Assembly: GCA_020633055.1 (NCBI GenBank)
Contig: JACKEJ010000011.1
Span: 62,001-126,000 of the forward strand
DNA: 64,000 bases
Reading direction: 5' to 3'
From: Sandaracinaceae bacterium
GTDB taxonomy: Bacteria; Myxococcota_A; Polyangia; Polyangiales; Houyiibacteriaceae
Below are positions 54,457 to 64,000 of this stretch, in pieces. A program made the translations under genes and the position numbers. A model generated the notes under the pieces. It searched no databases, had not been told where the DNA came from, and saw only the letters and a program-made list of their open reading frames with translations. Within the stretch, counting starts at the first letter, position 1. Every line of letters starts with the position of its first letter.

Positions 54457-55629
54457 ATGGCCATCTCAGCGCTACGAACCGGCGAGGGCAACGCCCCCGT
54501 ACACCTCTGGACTCAGCTCGAGTCCGTGGAGTCCGCGGCGCTCGACCAGCTGCGCAACATCGCGCGCCTGCCGTGGGTCTTCCACCACGTCGCGGTCATG
54601 CCCGACGTGCATTTCGGCAAGGGCGCGACCGTGGGCTCGGTCATCGCCATGAAGGACGCCGTGTGCCCCGCCGCCGTGGGCGTGGACATCGGCTGCGGCA
54701 TGGCGGCCGTGCGCACCAACCTCGGCGCGTCGGACCTGCCCGACTCGCTCGCGCTCCTGCGCATGCGCGTGGAGAAGGCCATCCCGGTGGGCTTCTCGTC
54801 GCACGGCAGCATCCCGAAGCAGGCCGAGAAGTCGCGCCTGTGGAAGAGCTTCCCCGAGCTGCACACCAAGGTGCAGGACCTGCGCGGCAAGGCCCGCAAG
54901 CAGATGGGCACTCTCGGCGGCGGCAACCACTTCATCGAGCTGTGCCTCGACGGCGAGCAGCGCGTGTGGCTCATGCTGCACTCGGGCTCCCGCAACATCG
55001 GCAAGACGCTGGCCGAGATCCACATGGGCATCGCGCGCAAGCTCGCGCACAACCGCGCCCTGCCCGACCCCGACCTGGCCGCGTTCTTGGCAGGCACCCC
55101 CGAGATGGCGGCCTATCGGCGCGACCTCTTCTGGGCGCAGACCTACGCGCTCGAGAACCGGCGCGTGATGCTCGAGCTCTACCGCGACGTGCTGCGCGGC
55201 CTGTTCAAGCAGGTGCGCTTCGAGGAGCCCATCGAGTGCCACCACAACTACGTCTCGGAGGAGCACCACTTCGACGAGGACGTGCTGGTGACCCGCAAGG
55301 GGGCCATCAGCGCGCGGCAGGGGCAGCTGGGCATCATCCCGGGCAGCATGGGGACGCGCTCGTACATCGTGCGCGGCCTCGGGAATCCGGAGAGCTTCGA
55401 GTCCGCCTCCCACGGCGCGGGCCGCCGCATGAGCCGCGGCCAGGCCAAGCGGCAGTTCACGCTGGCGGACCTGGCGGCGCAGACCGAGGGTGTGGAGTGT
55501 CGCAAGGACCACGCCGTGCTGGACGAGATCCCGGAAGCCTACAAGGACATCGACGAGGTCATGGCCCAGCAGTCGGACCTGGTGGAGGTGGTCCACACGC
55601 TGCGCCAGGTGATGTGTGTGAAGGGGTGA
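54457..55629 (+). CDS. rtcB: RNA-splicing ligase RtcB
   Basis: 390 residues. A full RtcB core: D/H/C metal ligands including C80 (DIGCGM), GGGNHFIE, a nucleophile-proximal HH pair (EEHHFDED), and SHGAGR with guanylate-linking histidine. It ligates 3'-phosphate (or cyclic phosphate) and 5'-OH RNA ends using GTP. No rtcA or RtcR regulator is nearby. The gene lies 34 nt after ModF and may be co-transcribed with DTW and ModF. Confidence 0.95.
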   Translation: MAISALRTGEGNAPVHLWTQLESVESAALDQLRNIARLPWVFHHVAVMPDVHFGKGATVGSVIAMKDAVCPAAVGVDIGCGMAAVRTNLGASDLPDSLALLRMRVEKAIPVGFSSHGSIPKQAEKSRLWKSFPELHTKVQDLRGKARKQMGTLGGGNHFIELCLDGEQRVWLMLHSGSRNIGKTLAEIHMGIARKLAHNRALPDPDLAAFLAGTPEMAAYRRDLFWAQTYALENRRVMLELYRDVLRGLFKQVRFEEPIECHHNYVSEEHHFDEDVLVTRKGAISARQGQLGIIPGSMGTRSYIVRGLGNPESFESASHGAGRRMSRGQAKRQFTLADLAAQTEGVECRKDHAVLDEIPEAYKDIDEVMAQQSDLVEVVHTLRQVMCVKG

Positions 55630-55676
55630 GCTGCCGACGCGCGAGGCCCGGGGGTGTTGCGCCCGTCGAACTCGCA

Positions 55677-55686
55677 GTAAGCTTAC
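55677..55686. promoter_or_regulatory. 10-bp palindrome upstream of the OmpA lipoprotein
   Basis: GTAAGCTTAC lies 90 nt before the ATG at 55777. Candidate regulatory site; chance is possible. Confidence 0.2.
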
Positions 55687-55776
55687 GCACATGCCTTGGC
55701 GCCATCCCCATTTGGTGCTAAGCGCCCGACGCGAGGGGAGCCGCTGGGGCTGACCTTCGAACTCAGGAGAACTCAC

Positions 55777-56295
55777 ATGCTTCGCAAGTACATTCTGATC
55801 CTTTCCGTCCTGTCGCTGACCGCGTTCGCCGGCTGCAAGAAGGGCGAGACCGAGACCACCACGCCCGAGCCCGAGCCCACGCCGGAGCCGGCCCCCGAGC
55901 CCGAGCCCGAGGCGGACGAGGAGAACGGCGTCCGCTTCGAGGGTGCGCGCTTGGTGATCCCCCGCCACATCCAGTTCGCGACGGGCAGCGACGAGATCCT
56001 CCCGGAGTCGGGGCCGCTGCTGGACAGCATCACCGCCCTGCTCCGCCGCGCGCGCAGCGTGGACACGCTGCACGTGACGGGTCACACCGACCAGCGCGGC
56101 AGCGAAGAGGACAACCAGAGCCTCTCCGAGCGTCGTGCGGCCGCCGTCGTCGCCGCCCTGCGCGAGCGTGGCCTGACGCTCGAGATCGACTCCGCCGGCC
56201 GCGGCGAGTCCGAGCCCCTCTGCACGGACAACACGCCGGAGTGCGACGAGCGCAACCGACGCGTGGAGTTCGTGGTGGAGCGCCGCGCCGAGTGA
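55777..56295 (+). CDS. OmpA/Pal-type peptidoglycan-binding lipoprotein
   Basis: 172 residues. The ATG follows AGGAGA with 7-nt spacing. Lipobox FAGC near residue 20, a Pro/Glu-rich repeat linker (PEPEPTPEPAP), then an OmpA-C domain (IQFATGSDEI, TGHTDQRGSEEDNQSLSERRAAAV, RNRRVEFVV). It anchors the outer membrane to peptidoglycan. A GC hairpin with T-rich tail follows. Confidence 0.92.
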   Translation: MLRKYILILSVLSLTAFAGCKKGETETTTPEPEPTPEPAPEPEPEADEENGVRFEGARLVIPRHIQFATGSDEILPESGPLLDSITALLRRARSVDTLHVTGHTDQRGSEEDNQSLSERRAAAVVAALRERGLTLEIDSAGRGESEPLCTDNTPECDERNRRVEFVVERRAE

Positions 56296-56354
56296 GGCGC
56301 CTGAACGCCGTCTGAGAACGTCCGCCGCGGCATCGACGGACGGCGCGCGAGTCA

Positions 56355-56386
56355 GAGGCCCGGGTCACCCCCGGGCCTCGTCGTTT
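56355..56386. terminator. Strong hairpin terminator between convergent genes
   Basis: GAGGCCCGGG (56355-56364), loop TCACC, CCCGGGCCTC (56370-56379), then a T-rich tail on the plus strand. Confidence 0.7.
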
Positions 56387-57178
56387 TCACCACACGAAGG
56401 GGATCAGCGCCTTGCGCTCGGGCGGGTAGTCCGGGAACTTCTCGCGGTACCAGGCGTGCGTGTCGCGGGCGCGGGGCACCAGGTTGGCCGCGCTGATGGC
56501 GAAGATGTAGATGCCGGCCGGGGACCACGTGAACATCGCGAAGCCGATCCAGAACACCAGCTCGCTGAAGTAGCTGGGGTTCGTGACGTACCGGAACAGG
56601 CCACCCTGCGGGATGCGGTAGTGGCGCTCGCCCCGTGCGACCTCGTCCTTGGTGCGCAGCGTGCGCAGGATGTGGTCCGAGTGCAGGTTCACCAGCAACC
56701 CGCCGTAGTACAGCGTCACGCCTACGATGAAGCGCGGGTCCGAGAACCACGCGACCCCTCGCTGCGGGAAGAGCGAGGTGACCCACGTGGCGTTGAGGTA
56801 GCCGTGCAGCGACGTCACCACCCACCCAATGACCACCACCATGAGCCCGAAGGTGCTCTTCTGGCCCTTGGGCACGCGCATGAAGGCCGGCATCAGGAAG
56901 CCGCGGTTCAGGTAGTGCACGCCCCACACGAACGCACAGAACATGGCGAAGGGCTCGGCCCGCTCGGGACTGCGCAGGTAGACCGTGAAGAACGCCAGCG
57001 TCGCGGGCAGCTCCATCAGGAACCAGCCCAGACGCGGGTCCAGCGCCATGCCATAGCGGTCCGTGGCGAAGCGCCCGTAGGGCGACGCGATGAAGGGCGC
57101 CGCGACCACGGTGAGGGCCACGATGGCGAAGGCCACGGTCAGCGCCAGATCAAAGGTAGGGTTCGAAGTGAAATGCAC
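56387..57178 (-). CDS. DUF1295/steroid 5-alpha-reductase-like membrane protein
   Basis: 263 residues from a GTG at 57178 with a strong GGAGG ribosome site 7 nt upstream. About six membrane helices. The C-terminal signature (RIPQGGLFRYVTNPSYFSELVFWIGFA and WYREKFPDYP) is that of the 3-oxo-5-alpha-steroid 4-dehydrogenase/DUF1295 family. It probably reduces a C=C bond in a lipid or sterol-like substrate using NADPH. An upstream frame extends to 57241 but lacks a ribosome site. Confidence 0.82.
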   Translation of the reverse strand: MHFTSNPTFDLALTVAFAIVALTVVAAPFIASPYGRFATDRYGMALDPRLGWFLMELPATLAFFTVYLRSPERAEPFAMFCAFVWGVHYLNRGFLMPAFMRVPKGQKSTFGLMVVVIGWVVTSLHGYLNATWVTSLFPQRGVAWFSDPRFIVGVTLYYGGLLVNLHSDHILRTLRTKDEVARGERHYRIPQGGLFRYVTNPSYFSELVFWIGFAMFTWSPAGIYIFAISAANLVPRARDTHAWYREKFPDYPPERKALIPFVW

Positions 57179-57315
57179 GTTCTGCCTCCGGGGGAGCCGC
57201 AGTGTCGCGCAGCCGGGCCGCGGGCGCCAATCTGGAAACACGCCGACGCCTCGGATGGCGCGCGCGCGCCGAGCCCCCTAAAACAGACGAATTCGCGCGA
57301 CCGATCGGCGTCCAC

Positions 57316-57344
57316 TTGCCGAATCGCCCACAAATGACTAACAC
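57316..57344 (+). promoter_or_regulatory. Possible promoter of the EF-G paralogue
   Basis: TTGCCG (57316-57321), 17-bp spacer, TAACAC (57339-57344), with 48 nt to the GTG at 57393. Confidence 0.35.
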
Positions 57345-57392
57345 CCGCCTCCATCGCGGGCATCGCGCCCCAACCTTCAAGAGCAGGTAGCT

Positions 57393-59480
<2,088 letters not shown>

Positions 59481-59509
59481 CCTCGGCGCGCGTCCCTGCG
59501 CCAACTCGC

Positions 59510-59548
59510 ACACGCCCCTGCGGTCCGCCGTGGGGGCGTGTTGCGTTT
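59510..59548 (+). terminator. Terminator after the EF-G paralogue
   Basis: ACACGCCCC (59510-59518) and GGGGCGTGT (59533-59541) form a 9-bp perfect stem with a 14-nt inner region that can pair further (CGG/CCG), followed by a T-containing tail. Confidence 0.6.
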
Positions 59549-59663
59549 GGAGACACATCGACCTCGAAGGATTCTGCTGCGTGCGGTAGTGACCCGTGGG
59601 GTCGGGACGCCGAAGCGCGAGCGCCCCCACGCAGCCGTGAGCACCGCGCCGGGCCTGGCGACC

Positions 59664-59691
59664 TTGCGATTGCCGTGAGATTGCCTACGAT
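59664..59691 (+). promoter_or_regulatory. Possible promoter of the BI-1 gene
   Basis: TTGCGA (59664-59669), 16-bp spacer, TACGAT (59686-59691); the ATG at 59719 has a strong Shine-Dalgarno sequence (AAGGGAGA), so this is a normal leadered transcript. Confidence 0.4.
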
Positions 59692-59718
59692 CCCCTCAAC
59701 ATCCCAAGGGAGAGACCC

Positions 59719-60402
59719 ATGCAAGAGTACTCGTACGCTCCATCACAGACCGCCACTGGCGACCGGTCGACGTTCATCGTCAAGACCTACCTGCACCTCC
59801 TCGGCGCCATCATGGCGTTCGTCGCGCTCGAGGTCTTCATCTTCGCGAGCGGCCTCGCCCTGCCCCTGGCCCAGGCCATGATGGGCGTGAGCTGGTTGCT
59901 GGTGCTCGGGGCCTTCATGGTGGTCAGCTGGCTGGGCAGTCGCATCGCCATCACGGCCGAGTCGAAGATCGCGCAGTACGCCGCGCTCGGCGCGTACGTG
60001 CTGGCCGAAGCCATCATCTTCGTGCCCCTGCTGCTCATCGCCAACATGCGGGCCGAGGGCGTCATCAGCTCGGCCGCCGGCGTCACGGCCATCGGCTTCG
60101 TCGGCCTGACGGCCGTGGCCTTCATCACGCGCAAGGACTTCAGCTTCCTGCGCGGCGTGTTGCTCTGGGGCGGCTTCGGCGTGCTGCTGCTCATCGTCGC
60201 GGGCGTCCTGTTCGGCTTCCAGCTGGGCACGTTCTTCAGCGTGGGCATGGTCGTCTTCGCCGGCGCTGCCATCCTGTACGACACGTCTAATGTCATCCAC
60301 CACTACCCCGAGGACCGCTACGTGGGCGCGTCGCTCGCGCTGTTCTCTTCCGTAGCCCTCATGTTCTGGTACGTCCTGCGCATCTTCATATCGCGGGACT
60401 GA
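59719..60402 (+). CDS. Bax inhibitor-1/YccA family membrane protein
   Basis: 227 residues, seven predicted membrane helices, with the acidic end motif LYDTSNVIHHYPEDRYVGASLALF typical of BI-1 proteins (calcium leak-related Asp). Strong ribosome site. In bacteria, the YccA/BI-1 family modulates membrane proteases and pH-dependent leaks. It is followed 3 nt later by the M50-type protease gene, suggesting an operon. Confidence 0.88.
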   Translation: MQEYSYAPSQTATGDRSTFIVKTYLHLLGAIMAFVALEVFIFASGLALPLAQAMMGVSWLLVLGAFMVVSWLGSRIAITAESKIAQYAALGAYVLAEAIIFVPLLLIANMRAEGVISSAAGVTAIGFVGLTAVAFITRKDFSFLRGVLLWGGFGVLLLIVAGVLFGFQLGTFFSVGMVVFAGAAILYDTSNVIHHYPEDRYVGASLALFSSVALMFWYVLRIFISRD

Positions 60403-60405
60403 AGC

Positions 60406-61626
60406 ATGCTGTACGACCCCGCACCCAGGCGGCCGATGTCGCCTGGTGAGCGGTGGACGGCCGGTGGCTTCCTGCTGCTGCTCTTCGGGCTGTTCATCGC
60501 GGACGTGCTCGTGCCCTTCGAGCCGCGCAAGCTGGCCTTCCCGCTGCTGCTGCTGTTCTGGGCCCCCGCGCTGGTCATCCACGAGTGTGGCCACGCGCTG
60601 GCAGCCAAGCTGGTGGGCTGGCGGGTGACGCAGATGGTGCTGGGGCTGGGGCCCGAGCTGTTCCGCTTCCGAGTCGGGGAGACGCGCGTGGTCGTACGCG
60701 CGCTGCTGGCCGAGGGCTACGTGGTGCCCACCCCGCGCAGCGGCGAGCTGGCCCGCGCCAAGAGCGCCTTCGTGTACGCGGCGGGCCCGCTGGCCGAGCT
60801 GCTGGTCGCGGCCGTCATCGCGCTCGCGTGGGGCTGGGACCCGTTCTTCGTGCAGGCCGACGACTACGCGCTCATCGCCAGCCAGAGCGCGGCGCTGGCG
60901 CTGGCGTTCGGGGGGCTCACCAACCTCATCCCGCACGCGCTGGCGGGCGCGCCCAACGACGGGCTCGGCATCTTGCGCGCGGCGTCCCTCACGGAGGCCC
61001 ACTTCGCGTACCTGGCCGCGGCCGCTGCGACGCGCAGCGTGGACGAGGCGCTGCACGCGGGGGACTTCGGGCACGCGCAAGGAGAGGCGGAGGCAGCCAT
61101 CGCCGCGCTGCCCGAGAACGCCCACGCCGCGCTCTTGCAGGTGCGCGTGCTGTCCGCCCGAGGCGAGACCGACGCTGCCACCGAGGCGCTCGAGGCGCTG
61201 CGCGAGACCGCCCCGCGCGACGCGCTGATGGAGGCCGAGCTGCTGCACGTGGCCGCGCTGATCGCCCTCGACAGCCAGGACACGGACCTGCTCGGTCATG
61301 CGCTGCACGCCGTGCAGGCGGCCATCCGCGTTTCGGGTCCGGCCGCGCGCTTCGAGGCCACGCGCGGGGCGCTGCTGTACGAGCAGGGGCGCATGGGCGA
61401 GGCCTTCGACGCGCTCCAGCGCGCCTACAAGAGCACGCGCGACGCCATCCTCGAGGACCACTGCGTGGCCTACCTGACCATGGTCACCCAAGCGCTCGGG
61501 CGCACCGAGGACTACACCCGCTTCGCCCGCGAGCTGACGCGACGCGGCACCCATGCGCACCTGCGGCGCAAGCTGGCCGCGCACGGTGGCGCGGGGCCGG
61601 GCACGGGCGGGCCGCTCGCTCCGTGA
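60406..61626 (+). CDS. M50-type membrane metalloprotease with helical-repeat C-terminus
   Basis: 406 residues. Zinc motif H59-E60-C-G-H63 in the second helix and a downstream NLIPHALAGAPNDG motif (Asp ligand) define a site-2-protease-like M50 core (residues about 1-200). The C-terminal ~200 residues form TPR-like alpha repeats (ALLQVRVLSARGETDAATEALEAL). It starts 3 nt after the BI-1 stop and its stop overlaps the next gene (GTGA). It is likely intramembrane proteolysis with the TPR domain recruiting substrate; the substrate is unknown. Confidence 0.85.
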   Translation: MLYDPAPRRPMSPGERWTAGGFLLLLFGLFIADVLVPFEPRKLAFPLLLLFWAPALVIHECGHALAAKLVGWRVTQMVLGLGPELFRFRVGETRVVVRALLAEGYVVPTPRSGELARAKSAFVYAAGPLAELLVAAVIALAWGWDPFFVQADDYALIASQSAALALAFGGLTNLIPHALAGAPNDGLGILRAASLTEAHFAYLAAAAATRSVDEALHAGDFGHAQGEAEAAIAALPENAHAALLQVRVLSARGETDAATEALEALRETAPRDALMEAELLHVAALIALDSQDTDLLGHALHAVQAAIRVSGPAARFEATRGALLYEQGRMGEAFDALQRAYKSTRDAILEDHCVAYLTMVTQALGRTEDYTRFARELTRRGTHAHLRRKLAAHGGAGPGTGGPLAP

Positions 61627-62240
61627 ATCGTGAGTCTGCGCGCCGCGCCCTCCACGCCACCCTCGCAGCGGTCCTGTGCCTCGCCTGCGCGAGCGACGCC
61701 GCAGCGCAGTGGCAGACCCGTGACCCGGGCACCTGGGGCGCGCGCCGCTGCCAGTCGCGCAACCTCATCTCGGGCGGTCTCATCCTGAGCTCCTCGGGCC
61801 TGCCCCTGCTCGCGCGCGAAGAGCACGCGCACGCAGGGGTGGGCATCGTCCTCGCCGGCGCAGCCGTGTCCCTCACGGGCGTGGGCCTGCGCGTGCGCCT
61901 CCACAGCGACCCAGGACGCGACAGCGCGTACGACCGCTGGCCCGAGGACCGCTGCCGGGCCCGTGCGCTGAGCATCCGCGGCGGCCTCTACCTGGGCACC
62001 GCCATCGTCGCCCTGGTGCGCCTGCTGCGCATCCCCGACGAGCAAGCCACGCCGGGCACGCGGGCCGCCGCCGCGCTCATCGCCATCGTCCCGCCCGCGC
62101 TGATCGGCATCATCTTCAGCGCCGTGGGGCTGCGACGCCTGCGCCGCCTGGGGCCACGCCCGGCCGAGGAGCCGGGCCTGCCGAGCGCGCTGGGCGAGCC
62201 GCAGGACGCCTTCTGGTTGACCATCCCGCTCGCGTTCTGA
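61623..62240 (+). CDS. Exported membrane protein of unknown function
   Basis: 205 residues from a GTG at 61623 overlapping the protease stop (GTGA). A signal peptide (LHATLAAVLCLACASDAAAQ) and three to four hydrophobic helices. No family was recognised. It is translationally coupled with the M50-type gene, so it may be its accessory. It is convergent with ectD, 35 nt apart. Confidence 0.6.
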   Translation: MNRESARRALHATLAAVLCLACASDAAAQWQTRDPGTWGARRCQSRNLISGGLILSSSGLPLLAREEHAHAGVGIVLAGAAVSLTGVGLRVRLHSDPGRDSAYDRWPEDRCRARALSIRGGLYLGTAIVALVRLLRIPDEQATPGTRAAAALIAIVPPALIGIIFSAVGLRRLRRLGPRPAEEPGLPSALGEPQDAFWLTIPLAF

Positions 62241-62275
62241 GCGGCGCCGCGCGCGGCCCCAGCACCGCACCCCGC

Positions 62276-63253
62276 CTATCCATCACGGAGCCACTGCTCA
62301 GCATGGCGCAGCTGAGGCACTCCCTGGCCCGCCAATTCCGGAAAGTCGTCGTGCATCTGCAGGGCTGCCACGTCTCTCCGGTTTCCCAGGTGGTTCGGCC
62401 TGGGGGTGGGAGCGGCATAGGGAGCGTGCAGCACGTTGTCCACGCTGTTGTACACGAAGAACAGGTTGGAACGCGGCCACGGCGACATGTTCTCGTTGGA
62501 GGCGTGCAGTGTATTGCACTCGAACAGCAGGAGAGACCCGGCTGGCCCCTTCGGCGCCTGGATGCCCCCGCGTTGGGCGAGCATCGACAGGGTGTGCTTG
62601 TCGGGAATGCCCGTGTCCTGGCGCTCGAGCGAGTGGACCCAGTTGTTTCTCGGCGTCTCACCGACGCAGGGGATGAAGTAGTGGTGAGACCCTGGAATGA
62701 GCATCAGCGGTCCATTGAACTCGTCATTCGCGGTGAGCATGATGGACGCGCTCACCGCACGCATGTCGGACATCCCGTCCTCCGCGTGCCACGTCTCAAA
62801 GTCCGAGTGCCATTGAAATCCGCTCCCATCAAACCCGAACTTATCGTTGATTCTCGACTGGTGTATGTAGACTTCGCTGCCCAACAGCTGACGAACCATT
62901 CCAAGGATGCGTAGGTCGCGAGTCAGCTTGTCGAAGCGCTCCGATATTCGGTGCATGTCGAACACGGAGCGAATGCGTCCGCTCTTCGGGTCCTGGATGA
63001 CCAAGTCGGACCTCATGAGCTCGTCGTCGTTCGAGATCTCCACGAGCTCTTCGAAGAACGGCTGGATCCGATCGTGCGAAAAGAACCCTTCGAACCACAG
63101 ATATCCGTCTCGCTCGTAGCGAGACAGAGACACCTCGTCGAGCGGCCCGTCCCATCGATGGTGGTTTCGAGAGTGAATGACGGGTTCGAGTCTCGGAGAC
63201 GGGTCGGCAGGTTCTCGTAGCCGAGTGGGGTACTTGCATTCCTGGCTGTTCAC
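62276..63253 (-). CDS. ectD: Ectoine hydroxylase EctD (orphan)
   Basis: 325 residues from a GTG at 63253 with a strong ribosome site (GAGGAG). Fe(II)/2-oxoglutarate-dependent dioxygenase. The facial triad is H149-x-D151 and H250. The family signature FQWHSDFETWHAEDGM (residues 146-161) and the VYIHQSRIN segment match EctD, which hydroxylates ectoine to 5-hydroxyectoine. No ectABC is nearby. Its GC content and codon use look lower than its neighbours (for example ATT, AAT and TTG codons), a sign of recent transfer. The C-terminus carries an extra ~35 residues. Confidence 0.9.
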   Translation of the reverse strand: MNSQECKYPTRLREPADPSPRLEPVIHSRNHHRWDGPLDEVSLSRYERDGYLWFEGFFSHDRIQPFFEELVEISNDDELMRSDLVIQDPKSGRIRSVFDMHRISERFDKLTRDLRILGMVRQLLGSEVYIHQSRINDKFGFDGSGFQWHSDFETWHAEDGMSDMRAVSASIMLTANDEFNGPLMLIPGSHHYFIPCVGETPRNNWVHSLERQDTGIPDKHTLSMLAQRGGIQAPKGPAGSLLLFECNTLHASNENMSPWPRSNLFFVYNSVDNVLHAPYAAPTPRPNHLGNRRDVAALQMHDDFPELAGQGVPQLRHAEQWLRDG

Positions 63254-63357
63254 ATGGCTCCTCAGGCGAGGTCGCAAGAACGCAGCACTTGCGTTCCGAT
63301 TGCTGCGAAGCGTGTCGTGACGTGCAAAAGTGCACCAACGCGCGGGAGGCACAAAGC

Positions 63358-63420
63358 GCTCCCATGTTCGCTCGAATAGGCCGGCTACCACGTTTGAGCG
63401 CGATCCACAAACATGGGAGC
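63358..63420. repeat. 11-bp inverted repeat with 41-nt spacer upstream of ectD
   Basis: GCTCCCATGTT (63358-63368) and AACATGGGAGC (63410-63420) are perfect inverted repeats. They lie in the lower-GC gap between ectD and the transposase-like gene. They could be a transposon remnant, a regulatory structure or chance. Confidence 0.45.
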
Positions 63421-63549
63421 CGCGTGCCTTGCCCGCGAGCCTCTGAAGTCTTGACACCCCCCGGTTGACCGGCTGATTCGTCGAGGAAACGCGGCGTCAA
63501 AATTCGACACCATCGTGGCATTAATTCCGCTGCGGTACGTTGGTAGGGG

Positions 63550-64000
63550 ATGCCGACGTCATCGAGCCAGACCGCTTTATTCGAGAGAGTGGATCCGACC
63601 ACGGTGACGAGCCTGTTCAGCGGGGGTCAGGTGCGGATCCTGGTGCACGGCCACGTGGTCTACGAATACCAGGAGGACGACCTGACCCACCGAGATCTGG
63701 CCGTCATAGGGCTCCGGAGGATCGGCCTTCGAGGCAAGCGCATTGCGATGGTGTGCCGCGTGAGCGAGTCGGAGGTCACGCGAGTGCGTCGACGCTACGA
63801 GAAGGGCGGCACGGCCGGTCTGGTGCGCGCGCCAACGCGCGAAGGGCTTTCACCGCTGAGCGCGGAGGAGCGCTCGCGCGCCATCGCGATGCGAAGCGCC
63901 GGGGCATCACTGGACACCGTGGCGCGGACGATGCGGCTGTCCCTGCCGCGCGTCATCGCGACGCTCGACGCGGAGGGATTGGGGTCCGTGGGGCGCGGTC
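63550..64000 (+). CDS. Transposase-like protein, N-terminal part (runs off the window)
   Basis: 150 residues visible. The N-terminus (FSGGQVRILVHGHVVYEYQEDD) and the helix-turn-helix segment that follows (DLAVIGLRRIGLRGKRIAMVCRVSESEVTRVRRRYEKGGTAGLV) resemble HTH regions of ISNCY/IS630-like transposases in Myxococcota and actinobacteria. A second HTH-like segment follows to the edge (RAIAMRSAGASLDTVARTMRLSLPRVIATLDAEG). The catalytic DDE part would lie beyond 64000. Start ATG 63550 has TACGTT 8 nt upstream and GGTAGGGG next to it. It belongs to the same low-GC segment as ectD. Confidence 0.55.
   Translation, partial: MPTSSSQTALFERVDPTTVTSLFSGGQVRILVHGHVVYEYQEDDLTHRDLAVIGLRRIGLRGKRIAMVCRVSESEVTRVRRRYEKGGTAGLVRAPTREGLSPLSAEERSRAIAMRSAGASLDTVARTMRLSLPRVIATLDAEGLGSVGRG

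Noticed and set aside
62276..63253. Phytanoyl-CoA dioxygenase of general type
   Set aside because: The WHSDFETWH signature and IHQSRIN segment are specific to ectoine hydroxylases.

Overview
The window is about 70% G+C with very strong third-position GC bias. It is crowded with exported cysteine-rich and lipobox-bearing proteins: a myxobacterial Cys-rich repeat protein, MopE-type metal-binding motifs and many unrecognised lipoproteins. It also has a FecR/AgmX-type anti-sigma factor, a long Ala/Pro-linked response regulator and an EF-G paralogue. This points to a myxobacterium (Myxococcota, probably the Polyangiales/Sandaracinaceae side). That assignment is inferred from gene content only; no rRNA or tRNA gene was seen.

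Layout. 1-13 kb: a partial giant Cys-rich repeat protein on the minus strand, then secreted proteins and lipoproteins (a pectin-acetylesterase-like enzyme, a MopE-motif protein), recN, a TerB-like protein and a predicted frameshifted small gene. 13-18 kb: a NarL-type two-component pair, a small lipoprotein behind a perfect 18-bp palindrome, and cydAB (cytochrome bd oxidase). 18-24 kb: a lipoprotein, an HpnA-like epimerase, an EamA transporter and a six-copy tandem repeat leading into a TPR lipoprotein gene. 24-30 kb: a tightly overlapping minus-strand operon gldA-gldF-gldG-DUF4340. 30-37 kb: an ECF sigma factor with its membrane anti-sigma factor beside a divergent lipoprotein, then a polysaccharide deacetylase and a membrane glycosyltransferase. 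36.8-37 kb: a 157-bp MITE-like element with CTAG target duplications. 37-46 kb: a RecF-like ATPase, trmB, a huge spermidine-synthase-like membrane fusion protein, a response regulator with a strong terminator, and valS. 46-50 kb: a P450/TetR operon divergent from an MpaB-type oxygenase, with a palindromic operator between. 50-56 kb: a LuxR regulator, a Dabb protein, and a DTW - ModF-like ABC - RtcB run suggesting RNA modification and repair. 56-62 kb: an OmpA-type lipoprotein, a DUF1295 steroid-reductase-like protein, an EF-G paralogue, a Bax-inhibitor-1 protein and an M50 protease fused to a helical-repeat domain. 62-64 kb: a lower-GC segment with an orphan ectoine hydroxylase and the start of a transposase-like gene.

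The most interesting cross-cutting signal is in the starts. Many genes without a Shine-Dalgarno sequence carry a -10-like hexamer TAnnnT (TAGCGT, TACGAT, TACAAT, TAGCAT, TACGCT) ending 6-7 nt before the ATG, on both strands. That is the geometry of leaderless transcription. Genes that have a good Shine-Dalgarno sequence lack it. At 21.1-21.35 kb a unit resembling such a promoter appears to have been amplified into a tandem array.

Several convergent gene pairs are separated by perfect GC-rich hairpins without a U-tract, while strong classical terminators follow the 42.5-kb response regulator and the OmpA gene. Starts were chosen from Shine-Dalgarno spacing, signal peptides, overlaps and family length.
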